Source of the DNA: Corynebacterium urogenitale
GTDB lineage: Bacteria > Actinomycetota > Actinomycetes > Mycobacteriales > Mycobacteriaceae
Direction: 5' to 3'
Assembly: GCF_009026825.1 (NCBI RefSeq)
Contig: NZ_CP045032.1
Location: 1,612,001-1,676,000 of the forward strand
DNA length: 64,000 bases
Both the position numbers and the translations under genes were made by a program. The notes under the pieces were generated by a model. The model did not search any database. It worked only from the letters and a program-made list of their open reading frames with translations, and was not told the origin of the DNA. This document shows positions 43,619 through 52,233 of this stretch, one piece after another (the stretch's first letter is position 1; every line of letters starts with the position of its first letter).

Positions 43619-44700
43619 TGGAACCTTGGCGCGCGCTTGTCGAGGAAAGCCTGAATCGCCTCGAGATGATCGTTCGTTAGGCCCAGCCCATCCTGAGCCA
43701 TGCCCTCATCAGAGGCGGCCGAAATCACTGTTGCGACATCCTTCACCAACTTCTTGGTCTGGATGTAGCTAGCAGTCGGCCCTGCCGCGAGGCGCTGGGC
43801 CAACTTCTGGGTTGCAATCTCGAGTTCCGCGGGCAGCACCATGTCGGTAATTAGGCCCAGCTTCTTCGCCTCTTCCGCCGAGATCTTCTCGTCTAGTAGG
43901 AGGATCTCTAGGGCTCGGGCACGACCAACAGCATGGACCAGGGTGGCGGACAACCCCGTGTCGGCGGTGAGACCAACATCGGAAAAGGCTCCCTTGAAAG
44001 ATCCTGCAGTGGACATAATGCGAAAATCGCACGCCATCGCCAGACCCCACCCTGCACCTGCGGCCGGTCCCTGGATGGAGGCGATGACCGGCACCGGAAT
44101 GCTGAGCAGGGCGGCGGCCATCGGGTTGTAGTCGTTCACGACCTTGCCGATCGCGGTGCCAGACTGCATGTCAGCAAGTTGCTCCTTGAGATCCTGGCCA
44201 GCGCAAAAAGCCTTGCCGGAAGCTTTGAGTACCACTACGCGCACGTGCCCTTGAGCGGCGTCCCGTGCAGTACCAACGAATGCATCCATGAGCTGTGCCC
44301 GCAGCTCGTAGTTGAGGGAGTTGTAGGCCTCGGGGCGATTGATAGTAATCGAGCGTATCCCGTCTGAGGTCTCCTCGAGTACCACTGCCACTTCCGCCTC
44401 TTGACCTTCCTGCCCCGCGGAGGGCTTCCCCACCGCTGCCTGCCGTTCCGCCGAGGACTTCCCCACCGCTGCCTGCCGTTCCGCCGAGGACTTCCCCACC
44501 GCTGCCTGCCGTTCCGCCGAGGACTTCCCCACCGCTACGGTCCCTGCTGCATTGTTCTGCGCAACTGCCTGCTCGTCGGCAGTGTTCCGCGCATGTGCCT
44601 GCTCAGCTGCAGTATTCCCTTCGGTATGGCACACCTCGGTCCCCTTGCGGTGGGCCCGCGGTGCAGCATTTTGCTCTGGAGTGTTGCGTTCTTGGCTCAT
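43609..44700 (-). CDS. Enoyl-CoA hydratase/isomerase (PaaG-like) with a repetitive N-terminal extension
   Basis: 363 residues from the ATG at 44700. The crotonase domain starts at about residue 105: ITINRPEAYNSLNYELRAQL, ASGKAFCAGQDLKEQ, and the oxyanion region PVIASIQGPAAGAGWGLAMA. The active-site strand reads F-S-D-V-G-L-T-A-D-T-G, with Asp rather than the usual hydratase Glu pair, which favours an isomerase such as PaaG over a standard hydratase. The first about 100 residues are Ala/Glu/Gln-rich and contain three perfect copies of an 11-residue unit, AVGKSSAERQA; normal family members start near the crotonase domain. Single gene, convergent with the acyl-CoA dehydrogenase. Confidence 0.85.
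   Translation of the reverse strand: MSQERNTPEQNAAPRAHRKGTEVCHTEGNTAAEQAHARNTADEQAVAQNNAAGTVAVGKSSAERQAAVGKSSAERQAAVGKSSAERQAAVGKPSAGQEGQEAEVAVVLEETSDGIRSITINRPEAYNSLNYELRAQLMDAFVGTARDAAQGHVRVVVLKASGKAFCAGQDLKEQLADMQSGTAIGKVVNDYNPMAAALLSIPVPVIASIQGPAAGAGWGLAMACDFRIMSTAGSFKGAFSDVGLTADTGLSATLVHAVGRARALEILLLDEKISAEEAKKLGLITDMVLPAELEIATQKLAQRLAAGPTASYIQTKKLVKDVATVISAASDEGMAQDGLGLTNDHLEAIQAFLDKRAPRFQGN
44425..44537. repeat. 33-bp minisatellite inside the enoyl-CoA hydratase gene
   Basis: Three identical 33-bp units (44425-44457, 44458-44490, 44491-44523) starting CTTCCCCACCGCTGCCTGCC, plus a 13-base partial fourth, encode the 11-residue repeat on the minus strand. Confidence 0.95.
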
Positions 44701-44750
44701 AGCCTCAGCGTATCGGCTCTGCTGCCTGACCGTACCTACTTCCGCCACTC

Positions 44751-44890
44751 TAATTCCAGAAACGCGACACCGCCTGTCGCAAACCCGGAATTAAGCCAAC
44801 CCGTACCCCGCAAAACCCCAGGTCGCACAACCCAGCCCCCGGCCTAATTCCAGAAACGCGACACCGCCTGTCGCAAACCCGGAATTAAGC
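44751..44890. repeat. Two identical 43-bp two-tier inverted repeats
   Basis: The element occurs at 44752-44794 and 44845-44887, identical including flanking bases, with a period of 93 bp. Each has an outer pair TAATTCC/GGAATTA and an inner pair GCGACA/TGTCGC around the loop CCGCC. The spacers after each copy also share CCCCAGGTC-CACA, so a unit of about 93 bp seems to have been duplicated. It lies between the enoyl-CoA hydratase start and the pncA end. Confidence 0.9.
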
Positions 44891-44968
44891 TAGCCAGCGG
44901 CCCAATCCTTGCTAGCCAACCACCGGCCAAAAGACCCCAGGTCACACAGCCAGCAACCCAAGCCCCAG

Positions 44969-45628
44969 CTAGCCGACCAGCACCCCAGCCGCGCGAAGCT
45001 CATCGAGCGCCTCCGCAGCGCCCTCCTCCGAAACCGGTGCGCACAGCGACTCAATCACCGTCGTGTGAAAGCCCGCCTTCTGCGCATCCAGAGCGGTCGC
45101 GCGAACGCAGAAATCCGTCGCGATGCCCACCACGTCCACGTGCGTGACCTCACGATCCTTAAGCCATTGCTCTAGGCCAACCGTCTTGTAGCGCAGGGTC
45201 AACCCGCGTCCCTGCCCGGCCCCGTCAAGAGCCCGACCAGCGACGCCACCAATCATCCCAGCCAACGTGCTCGTAGCAGGAACTAAAGACCCCTCAAAAC
45301 CGGAATACGCGGCGCTGTACTCCCCCTTCCGGAACCATGCCTCAATTGGCTCAAGATCCAGTGCTGAAAAAGGCTCCGCGCCTTCGGACCCCGCAACACA
45401 GTGAACCGGCCACGTTTCCGAGTAGTCTGGCTCCTCTCCCTCGTCGGCAAAGTGTCCGGCGGGGTCGATGTGCCAATCGAGGGTGCCAACGATGTGTGCG
45501 TACCTGTTGGCGTCGGAGGAGAAAAAGGAAGAGATGGCGGCGGCCACATCGGCACCGCGCGCCGTCCCGAGGGAACCGTCCACGAAATCCTTCTGGACGT
45601 CAACAACAATGAGCGCGCGGCGAGACAT
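44969..45628 (-). CDS. pncA: Nicotinamidase (isochorismatase-like hydrolase)
   Basis: 219 residues from the ATG at 45628, five bases after the glyA stop. Catalytic residues of PncA are all in place: Asp10 (VVDVQKDF), Lys101 (FRKGEYS) and Cys174 (GIATDFCVRATALDA), with the metal ligands Asp51, His53 and His59 in DWHIDPAGHF. It hydrolyses nicotinamide to nicotinate for NAD salvage and, by analogy with mycobacteria, could activate pyrazinamide. The tail (about residues 205-219) is short. It is the second gene of a glyA-pncA unit; no clear ribosome site is seen, consistent with coupling. Confidence 0.92.
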   Translation of the reverse strand: MSRRALIVVDVQKDFVDGSLGTARGADVAAAISSFFSSDANRYAHIVGTLDWHIDPAGHFADEGEEPDYSETWPVHCVAGSEGAEPFSALDLEPIEAWFRKGEYSAAYSGFEGSLVPATSTLAGMIGGVAGRALDGAGQGRGLTLRYKTVGLEQWLKDREVTHVDVVGIATDFCVRATALDAQKAGFHTTVIESLCAPVSEEGAAEALDELRAAGVLVG

Positions 45629-45633
45629 AACTT

Positions 45634-46920
45634 TTAGACCAACTTCCAATCTTCTAGGCCCTCGTACAGCGGGAAGTCCGCGGCGACCTTTTCAACGCGG
45701 GCGCGCAGAGATGCAACGTCCGCCTTCCCGGCAAGAGCAGTGGCGATAACGTCCGCCACCTCGGTAAACGCCGCGGAATCCAGACCGCGGGATGCTAGCG
45801 CGGAGGTGCCGATGCGCAGGCCGGAGGTGACCATTGGCGGACGCGGATCGAATGGCACGGCATTGCGGTTGACGGTAATGCCCACCTCGTGCAGCAGATC
45901 TTCCGCCTGCTGTCCGTCCAGCTGCGAATTGCGCAAGTCCACCAGCACCAGGTGCACATCCGTGCCACCAGTCAGCACCTGCACGCCCGCTGCCTTGGTG
46001 TCTTCTCCATTGAGGCGCTCGGCGAGGATCTGCGCGCCGTCGAGGGTGCGCTGCTGACGGTCCTTGAACTCTTCGGTGCCGGCGACCCTCATGGCCACAG
46101 CCTTCGCAGCCACTGCGTGCATCAGCGGTCCACCCTGCTGGCCTGGGAAAACGGTGGAGTTGAGCTTCTTCGCCCACTCCTGCTTCGCCAAGATCATGCC
46201 GGAGCGGGGGCCGCCGAGGGTCTTGTGCACGGTGGTGGACACAACGTCCGCGTGTGGCACCGGCGATGGGTGCAGGCCTGCGGCAACCAGGCCAGCGAAG
46301 TGCGCCATGTCCACCCACAGCTTCGCCCCGACCTCGTCAGCAATGGAGCGGAAGGCCTCAAAGTCCTGATGGCGTGGGTATGCGGACCAGCCGGCGATCA
46401 GCACTTGTGGCTTTTCGGCGATGGCTTGCTCGCGGATCTTGTCCATGTCGAGGCGCATGGTCTCCGGATCGACTTCGTAGGCGGCCACTTCGTAGAGTTT
46501 GCCGGAGAAGTTGAGGTGCATACCGTGCGTGAGGTGGCCGCCGTGTGCCAAGGACAGGCCCATAATCTTGTCACCGGGGTTGGCCAGTGCCATGAGTACG
46601 GCGGCGTTGGCCTGCGCACCTGCGTGTGGCTGCACGTTGGCGAACTCTGCGCCGAAGACTTCCTTAGCACGGTTGCGTGCGAGGTCTTCGATGACATCCA
46701 CGTATTCGCAGCCACCGTAGTAGCGGCGCCCTGGGTAGCCCTCTGCGTACTTGTTGGTGAGAACGGATCCTTGCGCCTGCAGCACTGCGCGCGGCACGAA
46801 GTTCTCGGAGGCAATCATTTCCAGGGTGTTGCGCTGGCGACCCAGCTCCCCGGCAATGGCTTCTGCTACTTCCGGGTCGAGCTCACCGAGTGGCAGATTG
46901 TGCTGGCGCTGTGAGGACAT
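45634..46920 (-). CDS. glyA: Serine hydroxymethyltransferase
   Basis: 428 residues, full length. PLP enzyme features are clear: [60 protein letters not shown], and the lysine loop [20 protein letters not shown] with the PLP-binding Lys. It interconverts serine and glycine and supplies one-carbon units. Its 5' region is divergent from coaA (about 120 bp). pncA follows in the same transcript. Confidence 0.97.
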   Translation of the reverse strand: MSSQRQHNLPLGELDPEVAEAIAGELGRQRNTLEMIASENFVPRAVLQAQGSVLTNKYAEGYPGRRYYGGCEYVDVIEDLARNRAKEVFGAEFANVQPHAGAQANAAVLMALANPGDKIMGLSLAHGGHLTHGMHLNFSGKLYEVAAYEVDPETMRLDMDKIREQAIAEKPQVLIAGWSAYPRHQDFEAFRSIADEVGAKLWVDMAHFAGLVAAGLHPSPVPHADVVSTTVHKTLGGPRSGMILAKQEWAKKLNSTVFPGQQGGPLMHAVAAKAVAMRVAGTEEFKDRQQRTLDGAQILAERLNGEDTKAAGVQVLTGGTDVHLVLVDLRNSQLDGQQAEDLLHEVGITVNRNAVPFDPRPPMVTSGLRIGTSALASRGLDSAAFTEVADVIATALAGKADVASLRARVEKVAADFPLYEGLEDWKLV

Positions 46921-47042
46921 AAAGTGTGTACCTTCCTTGGCGGGCGGAATGCTTCAATGTGATGTGGGTATCTCCATGATAGCCACCTCGGGGCCTCGGG
47001 TTAATCTTTGGAATTTCCGCTACCGCTTAAAGAGGGTGCACA

Positions 47043-48179
47043 ATGGTTCGCATGACTCCTCCTTCTTCCTCGCCTTCTGCGTCATCTGGTGCTGACTTTT
47101 CTTCTTCGTCCGACGCCAATTTCGAGGCGGATTTTGCAGCGGATTTTGCATCAGCCGGTGAGGAGCGGGCGTTAAAGGGGTTTGAGGCTGAGTTCCCTCA
47201 TGTTGATTTCTCCCAGGGGCAGTCTGTGGATACCGAGTTCACTGGGGCGAGCTCTTCCTCCTCGCCTGATTCTTCTCCTTATATCGAGATGCGGCGTGAC
47301 CAGTGGCTGAAGCTGCGCAAGTCGATGCCACAGGTGTTGACTGAGGATGAGCTGGAGCAGCTGCGCGGTATCGGCGATGAGATCGATTTGGAAGAGGTCT
47401 CTGAGATTTATCTTCCGCTGAGCCGTTTGATCAATCTGCGTGTTGAGGCGCACCGGAAGCTCAATGAGGTGTCCAGCACCTTCTTGGGTGAGCAGTACAC
47501 GAAGGTGCCGTACATCATCGGCGTGTGCGGTTCGGTGGCTGTCGGCAAGTCCACCACTGCGCGCGTGCTGCAGGTGCTGTTGCAGCGTTGGGAGTCCAGC
47601 CCACGCGTGGATCTGATCACGACAGACGGCTTTCTGCTGCCGACGAAAGAGTTGGAGGAACGGCGGTTGATGCACCGCAAGGGCTTCCCGGAATCCTACG
47701 ATCAGGCGGAACTGCTGCGCTTCGTGACGAAGGTCAAGTCCGGTGCACGCAACGTGGAGGCCCCTGTGTATTCGCACGAGGCCTACGACCGCGTCCCAGG
47801 CGAGTCCGTGGTGGTAGACCAGCCGGATATCCTCATCGTGGAGGGCTTGAATGTGCTGCAGACTGGCCCAACGCTGATGGTCAGCGACTTGTTCGATTTC
47901 TCCGTCTACGTGGATGCTCGCCGCGAGGACATTGAAGATTGGTACATCGACCGCTTCCTGCGCCTGAAGAATACGGCTTTCCAAAAGCCGGACGCGCACT
48001 TCCACCACTTTGCTGGGCTTTCCGACATGGAGGCGACGTTCGTGGCTCGGGAAATCTGGCAGACGGTGAATCTGCCGAACCTGATGGAGAACATTCTGCC
48101 TACGCGCGTGCGCGCCTCGCTCGTGCTGCGGAAGGGCGCCGATCACCTGGTACAAAAGGTCCGCATGCGCAAGATTTAG
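47043..48179 (+). CDS. coaA: Type I pantothenate kinase with N-terminal extension
   Basis: 378 residues against about 310 for most CoaA proteins. The kinase starts at about residue 80 ([20 protein letters not shown]); P-loop [18 protein letters not shown] at about 160-177, [20 protein letters not shown], and [20 protein letters not shown] near the end are diagnostic. The extra N-terminus is Ser/Asp/Phe-rich ([20 protein letters not shown]) and may be disordered; a later start, for example a downstream codon near the kinase core, would remove it, but the ATG at 47043 is the first after the divergent promoter. It catalyses the first step of coenzyme A synthesis. Confidence 0.94.
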   Translation: MVRMTPPSSSPSASSGADFSSSSDANFEADFAADFASAGEERALKGFEAEFPHVDFSQGQSVDTEFTGASSSSSPDSSPYIEMRRDQWLKLRKSMPQVLTEDELEQLRGIGDEIDLEEVSEIYLPLSRLINLRVEAHRKLNEVSSTFLGEQYTKVPYIIGVCGSVAVGKSTTARVLQVLLQRWESSPRVDLITTDGFLLPTKELEERRLMHRKGFPESYDQAELLRFVTKVKSGARNVEAPVYSHEAYDRVPGESVVVDQPDILIVEGLNVLQTGPTLMVSDLFDFSVYVDARREDIEDWYIDRFLRLKNTAFQKPDAHFHHFAGLSDMEATFVAREIWQTVNLPNLMENILPTRVRASLVLRKGADHLVQKVRMRKI

Positions 48180-48224
48180 GGATGAGCCTAGCGCGAGGGC
48201 GCGGTGGCGTCGAATGGAAGGAGT

Positions 48225-48998
48225 CTAGAGGCCGAAGCGACGGTTCCGCTCCCCGTAAGAACGCAACGCGCGGAGGAAATCGACCCGGCGGAAAGCTGGC
48301 CAATAGGTGTCCGTGAACCAGATTTCCGAGTAGGCCGACTGCCAGAGCAGGAAGCCACTCAGCCGCTGCTCGCCGCTGGTACGTATGACCAAATCTGGGT
48401 CCGGCTGGCCAGAGGTGTAGAGGTGATCGCCTAGTTTCTCCGCCGTAATCCGATCCGCCATGTCCTGCGCCTGTACGCCCTCGTCCGCCAACTCCGCGAC
48501 GAAGTTCTTCACGGCGTCCACGATTTCCTGACGTCCGCCGTAGCCGACAGCCACGTTCACGCGCACGCCATCGTGATCGGCAGTGAGCTCCTCGTTAGCT
48601 CGCAGGCGCTCGTGCAGACTCTCCGGCAGCAGATCCAAATGCCCCACGGTGCGCAGGCGGAACCCCGCCTCATCCTTGGCTAGCTCCTCCGCCACATCAC
48701 CAATGATCGTGCACAGCAGGCTCAGCTCCTCCTCGGAGCGCTTAAGGTTCTCCGTGCTGAGGAGGTAGATCGTGACCGTCTCAATTCCCAGCTCATCGCA
48801 CCAGCCGCACATTTCCGCGATCTTCTTCGCCCCCACGCGGTGGCCGTGGGAGACATCAGTGAACCCATTCTCGCGGGCCCAGCGGCGGTTGCCGTCGGCC
48901 ATGATCGCGATGTGCTTCGGGCTCGGACGGCCTTGCAAGCTCCGGGCCAATTGGGCCTCGTACAGCGGATACAGAAACTGGGGAATGCGAAGGTTCAC
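48225..48998 (-). CDS. uppS: Cis-prenyl diphosphate synthase (UppS-like)
   Basis: 257 residues. The catalytic Asp35 lies in HIAIMADGNRRWARENG, followed by GHRVGAKKIAEMCGW, the SNW-like STENLKRSEEE region, and the C-terminal DLVIRTSGEQRLSGFLLWQS and YSEIWFTDTYWPAFR. It condenses IPP onto an allylic diphosphate; actinobacteria have two such enzymes, a short-chain Z-FPP synthase and a decaprenyl synthase, and sequence alone does not decide here. The MNLRIPQFLYPLYE opening and position beside mca suggest the Z-FPP synthase type. It takes IPP from the IspH pathway. Confidence 0.92.
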   Translation of the reverse strand: MNLRIPQFLYPLYEAQLARSLQGRPSPKHIAIMADGNRRWARENGFTDVSHGHRVGAKKIAEMCGWCDELGIETVTIYLLSTENLKRSEEELSLLCTIIGDVAEELAKDEAGFRLRTVGHLDLLPESLHERLRANEELTADHDGVRVNVAVGYGGRQEIVDAVKNFVAELADEGVQAQDMADRITAEKLGDHLYTSGQPDPDLVIRTSGEQRLSGFLLWQSAYSEIWFTDTYWPAFRRVDFLRALRSYGERNRRFGL

Positions 48999-49051
48999 GA
49001 AAATCTCAACCCTTTAGGAAACGCTCGATGGATCGCTCGCTAACCGCAGCG

Positions 49052-49525
49052 CTACTTTTCCTCGTCGCGGGCAGCACGGCCTTCGGCGCCAGGGTTGGCG
49101 CTGGTGGAGCGGTTGGTTCCGGAGGAACGATCCTTACCAGTGGGGGTTGGGCCGGCGGCGCGCTTTTCCGCGTCAATGGCGTCCGCACCCGTAGCGATTC
49201 CGGAGACTGGCTGGAAGCGATCGTCCGTCATCGGCACTTCCGTACGGGCGAACATGATGCCGCCCTTCCGGGTCTCGTCGTAACCAGCTTCCCACATCGC
49301 ACGCTCTAGGCGTTCCGTATCGAACAGGTCGATGCCGTGCTTCTCCGCGAACGCGCGACGACGCTCCAGGCGGCGGATGCGCTTATTCATGAGGAAACCG
49401 AGCAGCAGGACGACCACGAGCAGGGCAAGAATCACAAATAGGCCAACAGGTGCAGCCTTGCCGAACTCCGGACCCATCGGGCCCTTGTTGGTCTGATCCT
49501 GGGCGAAAATCAGCAGATTCATCAT
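49052..49525 (-). CDS. Small membrane protein next to mca
   Basis: 157 residues. One membrane helix (APVGLFVILALLVVVLLLGF, about residues 25-44) is followed by a basic stretch (NKRIRRLERRR) that keeps the C-terminal half in the cytoplasm, a conserved-looking block (KHGIDLFDTERLERAMWEAG), and a disordered tail rich in Ala, Gly and Ser. A gene of this kind sits between mca and uppS in mycobacteria as well. It starts six bases after the mca stop, so it is probably cotranscribed. Function unknown. Confidence 0.78.
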   Translation of the reverse strand: MMNLLIFAQDQTNKGPMGPEFGKAAPVGLFVILALLVVVLLLGFLMNKRIRRLERRRAFAEKHGIDLFDTERLERAMWEAGYDETRKGGIMFARTEVPMTDDRFQPVSGIATGADAIDAEKRAAGPTPTGKDRSSGTNRSTSANPGAEGRAARDEEK

Positions 49526-49531
49526 CGGGTG

Positions 49532-50500
49532 TCAGTGTCCTTGTGGTGCGTGATCGGAAGTGGTGCCCCGTTGCGCCCCGTCGAGCTTGGGCGCTGGTTC
49601 GCTATCCACGGTTGGGATAGCTTCCAGCCCAGCAAAGAGGTCGGTCTCCGGGAATTCTGTCTCCACTCTACTTTTCGCGAGCTCGAATTCCTCAGTCGGC
49701 CACACGCGGCGTTGAATGTCCAGGTCGGCGATGAAGAACGGGCCGTCCGGATCAACCTGCGTGGCGTGGGCGCGTAATGCATCATCGCGACGTTCGAACC
49801 AATCCCCGACCTCCACCCGTGTGGTGACACGCGGGTAAATATCCGGCAGGGCTTTCCACCGAGCGACGCGTGCGAGTGCGTCCCGCGGAATATCCGAGTT
49901 TTCGGCATACTCCAGCGCAGCCTTGAGCTCCTGCTCGATCAACTCGTAGCGCCGGCTGACGAAACCATGCGTGTAGTACATCTTTTGGATCTCCCATGCC
50001 GAACCGAGCTCCGGATGGTAGTTGGGATCTGCAGCCGCATCCCACGCGCGCATGGAAATCGCATGCACCTTGATGTGGTCTGGGTGCGGGTATCCGCCAT
50101 TCTCGTCGTAGGTGATGATGACGTGAGGGCGGAAGCTACGCAGGTGGAAGACAAGCTTTTGGACGGCCTCATCGGTGTCTGCCAAGGCGAAGCACCCCTC
50201 GGGAAGAGGAGGCAGGGGATCACCTTCCGGCAATCCCGAATCCACGTATCCCAACCAGCAGTGCTCCACTCCGAGGATGCTGGCGGCCTTAGCCATTTCC
50301 TCGTGGCGGGTGGCGATCATGTCATCCACTTCCCCGTAATTCGGGTTGAGGATATCTCCGCGTTCACCGCCGGTGCAGGTGAGAACGCGAACCTGGTGGC
50401 CTTCGTCGGAGTAACGAGCCATCGTCGCTGCACCCTTGCTGGATTCATCATCCGGGTGCGCGTGGATGGCGAGCAACCTATAGCGCGAGGATGTGCTCAT
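49532..50500 (-). CDS. mca: Mycothiol conjugate amidase
   Basis: 322 residues from the ATG at 50500 (an ATG two codons earlier is an alternative). The LmbE/PIG-L zinc motif AHPDDE places His15 and Asp18, with the third ligand region HPDH in GGYPHPDHIKVHA; VLTCTGGERGDILNP and FRPHVIITYDENGGY are typical of Mca. It cleaves mycothiol S-conjugates to a mercapturic acid and GlcN-Ins, detoxifying alkylators and antibiotics. Its presence shows that the organism uses mycothiol. MshB is a close relative, but the C-terminal half (WFERRDDALRAHATQVDPDG) favours Mca. Confidence 0.95.
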   Translation of the reverse strand: MSTSSRYRLLAIHAHPDDESSKGAATMARYSDEGHQVRVLTCTGGERGDILNPNYGEVDDMIATRHEEMAKAASILGVEHCWLGYVDSGLPEGDPLPPLPEGCFALADTDEAVQKLVFHLRSFRPHVIITYDENGGYPHPDHIKVHAISMRAWDAAADPNYHPELGSAWEIQKMYYTHGFVSRRYELIEQELKAALEYAENSDIPRDALARVARWKALPDIYPRVTTRVEVGDWFERRDDALRAHATQVDPDGPFFIADLDIQRRVWPTEEFELAKSRVETEFPETDLFAGLEAIPTVDSEPAPKLDGAQRGTTSDHAPQGH

Positions 50501-50614
50501 CTGCATTCTCGCCTTCCTTGCAGTTCACATGAATTTCTTAACTCTTCAAACTTACTCGCTCGGAGTTGCCGAGACCGAATTGCACCACTTGCTAATTCGT
50601 GAGCCTTCAGTGCG

Positions 50615-50705
50615 TGGGTTCTGTCGCACCGGTGTCAGGCGATAGCGTCGCAGCAATTCTGAGCTTTCGACGTCTGGGTTCTGTCGCACCGGTGTTATAC
50701 GATAG
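50615..50705. repeat. Duplicated 31-bp element in the promoter of the DUF4307 gene
   Basis: TGGGTTCTGTCGCACCGGTG, T, five variable bases and CGATAG occur at 50615-50645 and again at 50675-50705. The second copy contains GTTATACGATAG, a possible -10, and ends eight bases before the start codon. Confidence 0.9.
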
Positions 50706-50712
50706 AGCCATC

Positions 50713-51156
50713 ATGAAAAGTGTAGATACCCCAGTGCTCAAGGAGCGTTACGGCAACAGCCGCAACAGCAATTTCACCGGCAGGATTCTCGTCATCATCT
50801 TCGCCGCGATGATCATCGCAGCAGGTATCTATATCTTCTCGATGGCCACCCGCATGAACGAAGCCACAGTGACCGCCGTGGAAACCGGCGGACGCATCGT
50901 CAATGACAACAAGCTCACTAGCCAAATCGATGTCACCCGCGATGACACCTCCAAGGCTGCATACTGCATCGTCAACGCACTGAACTACTCCAAGGATGAA
51001 GTCGGGCGACGCGAAGTACTGATCCCTGAAGGTGGCGAACGCGTAACACGCTTAGAGCTGGACATCCCCACCCGCGAGCGTGCCCACGCCGCGAAGGTCT
51101 ACGGCTGCTCAAACGCTATCCCGCCGCACCTCACTGAGAGCATCGCAGCACAATAG
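50713..51156 (+). CDS. DUF4307 single-pass membrane protein
   Basis: 147 residues from the ATG at 50713; the open frame upstream is made of the promoter repeat. RYGNSRNSNFTGRILVIIFA leads into one helix, then an outer domain with QIDVTRDDTSKAAYCIVNAL and VYGCSN, with the two cysteines of DUF4307. The same family occupies the position between greA and mca in Mycobacterium tuberculosis. Function unknown. No ribosome site is evident, so the gene is probably read from a leaderless or very short leader transcript starting in the repeat. Confidence 0.85.
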   Translation: MKSVDTPVLKERYGNSRNSNFTGRILVIIFAAMIIAAGIYIFSMATRMNEATVTAVETGGRIVNDNKLTSQIDVTRDDTSKAAYCIVNALNYSKDEVGRREVLIPEGGERVTRLELDIPTRERAHAAKVYGCSNAIPPHLTESIAAQ

Positions 51157-51378
51157 CTTCATCAGCTTTCATCCCTTCAGTACCACTCCCCTTCGCCACT
51201 AGTCCCTAGCCCGCCCAAGCGCGGACATGGAGGAGCGGGTGCGGGTGCGGGCTGGTGACGTCGAAGAGAAACGAGCGAGGCTACGCGCTCATCCGGCGAT
51301 GCGGGTGCTACACTGGCTCGGACTATTCACGGCGTGCGGGAACACGCACGCTGCAGAAACAGAAGGATGTGTAACACG

Positions 51379-51900
51379 ATGGCTGAAGACCAGACTCGCT
51401 GGCTCACGCAGGAAGCCTACGACCGCCTCAACCAGGAGCTCACCTCCCTCAAGGAAAACCGACCTGTCCTCGCGGCTGAAATCAACGAACGTCGCGAAGA
51501 GGGCGACTTGAAGGAGAACGGCGGCTACCACGCTGCACGCGAACAGCAGGGCCAGGAAGAAGCTCGTATCGCATACCTCGAGGAACTGCTGGACAGCGCC
51601 ACCATCGGAGAGGCGCCTCAGGAGTCCGGCATCGCCGTCGTAGGCTCCGTGCTGCACGTGTACTACGATGATGATGAGGACGACAAGGAGACCTTCCTCC
51701 TCGGTACTCGTGGTCTGGAGAGCTCCAACCCAGACTTGGAGACCTACTCCACCGACGCACCGCTGGGTGCTGCGATCGTGGGTGCGAAGAACGGTGAATC
51801 CCGAGAGTACAAGACCCCTAACGGCGACACCGTGAAGGTCACCCTCATCACCGCGGAGCCTTACGACCCAGACCGCGACGTTCCACGCGCTGAGCAGTAG
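51379..51900 (+). CDS. greA: Transcription elongation factor GreA
   Basis: 173 residues from the ATG at 51379, preceded by AAGGA. The N-terminal coiled-coil ([20 protein letters not shown], then [20 protein letters not shown] with the acidic D-L-K-E-N tip) and the FKBP-like C-terminal domain ([20 protein letters not shown]) are complete. It rescues backtracked RNA polymerase by stimulating transcript cleavage. An acidic loop Y-Y-D-D-D-E-D-D between the domains is longer than in Escherichia coli GreA. Transcribed alone and ended by the hairpin at 51971. Confidence 0.96.
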   Translation: MAEDQTRWLTQEAYDRLNQELTSLKENRPVLAAEINERREEGDLKENGGYHAAREQQGQEEARIAYLEELLDSATIGEAPQESGIAVVGSVLHVYYDDDEDDKETFLLGTRGLESSNPDLETYSTDAPLGAAIVGAKNGESREYKTPNGDTVKVTLITAEPYDPDRDVPRAEQ

Positions 51901-51970
51901 GGCCCCAACAGCGACAGGCTGAAAACAGCTGGGGGTAGCCCGAACGCTGCCGTCGCTGGGGTTCGCGAAG

Positions 51971-52013
51971 TAGCCGGTACCCGATACCCCTCGGGCACCG
52001 GCTTTTCGCTTTT
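51971..52013 (+). terminator. Terminator of greA
   Basis: AGCCGGT-ACCCGA pairs with TCGGG-CACCGGCT, followed by TTTTCGCTTTT. Confidence 0.88.
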
Positions 52014-52154
52014 GCTGGATATCTGCAAGGAGTCATCGAAAGCAAGTCAGGGATGTAAGGAATCGCCAAGAAAATGTAGCTTTGGCCGGCGATTACTCAG
52101 TTTTTCCTGGCGATTGCTGACATTCGCCCCCAAGCAGCCGTTAGCTGGAACACG

Positions 52155-52203
52155 AAAGGCCCCTGCCCCACCTCGATTAAGAGGTAGGAGCAGGGGCCTT
52201 TTT
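52155..52203. terminator. Bidirectional terminator before the Bax1-I gene end
   Basis: AAAGGCCCCTGC and GCAGGGGCCTTTTT form a long stem with an inner ACCTC/GAGGT pair; A and T runs flank it on both sides, so it can serve the minus-strand Bax1-I gene and any plus-strand readthrough. The rest of the 333-bp gap from greA holds only the greA terminator. Confidence 0.9.
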
Positions 52204-52233
52204 GCAATCCCCGGCTATCCCGGCAACAAGCTA

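Noticed and set aside
44425-44890. CRISPR array
   Set aside because: The 33-bp units are directly abutting with no spacers, and the 43-bp element has only two copies; no cas genes are present in the window.
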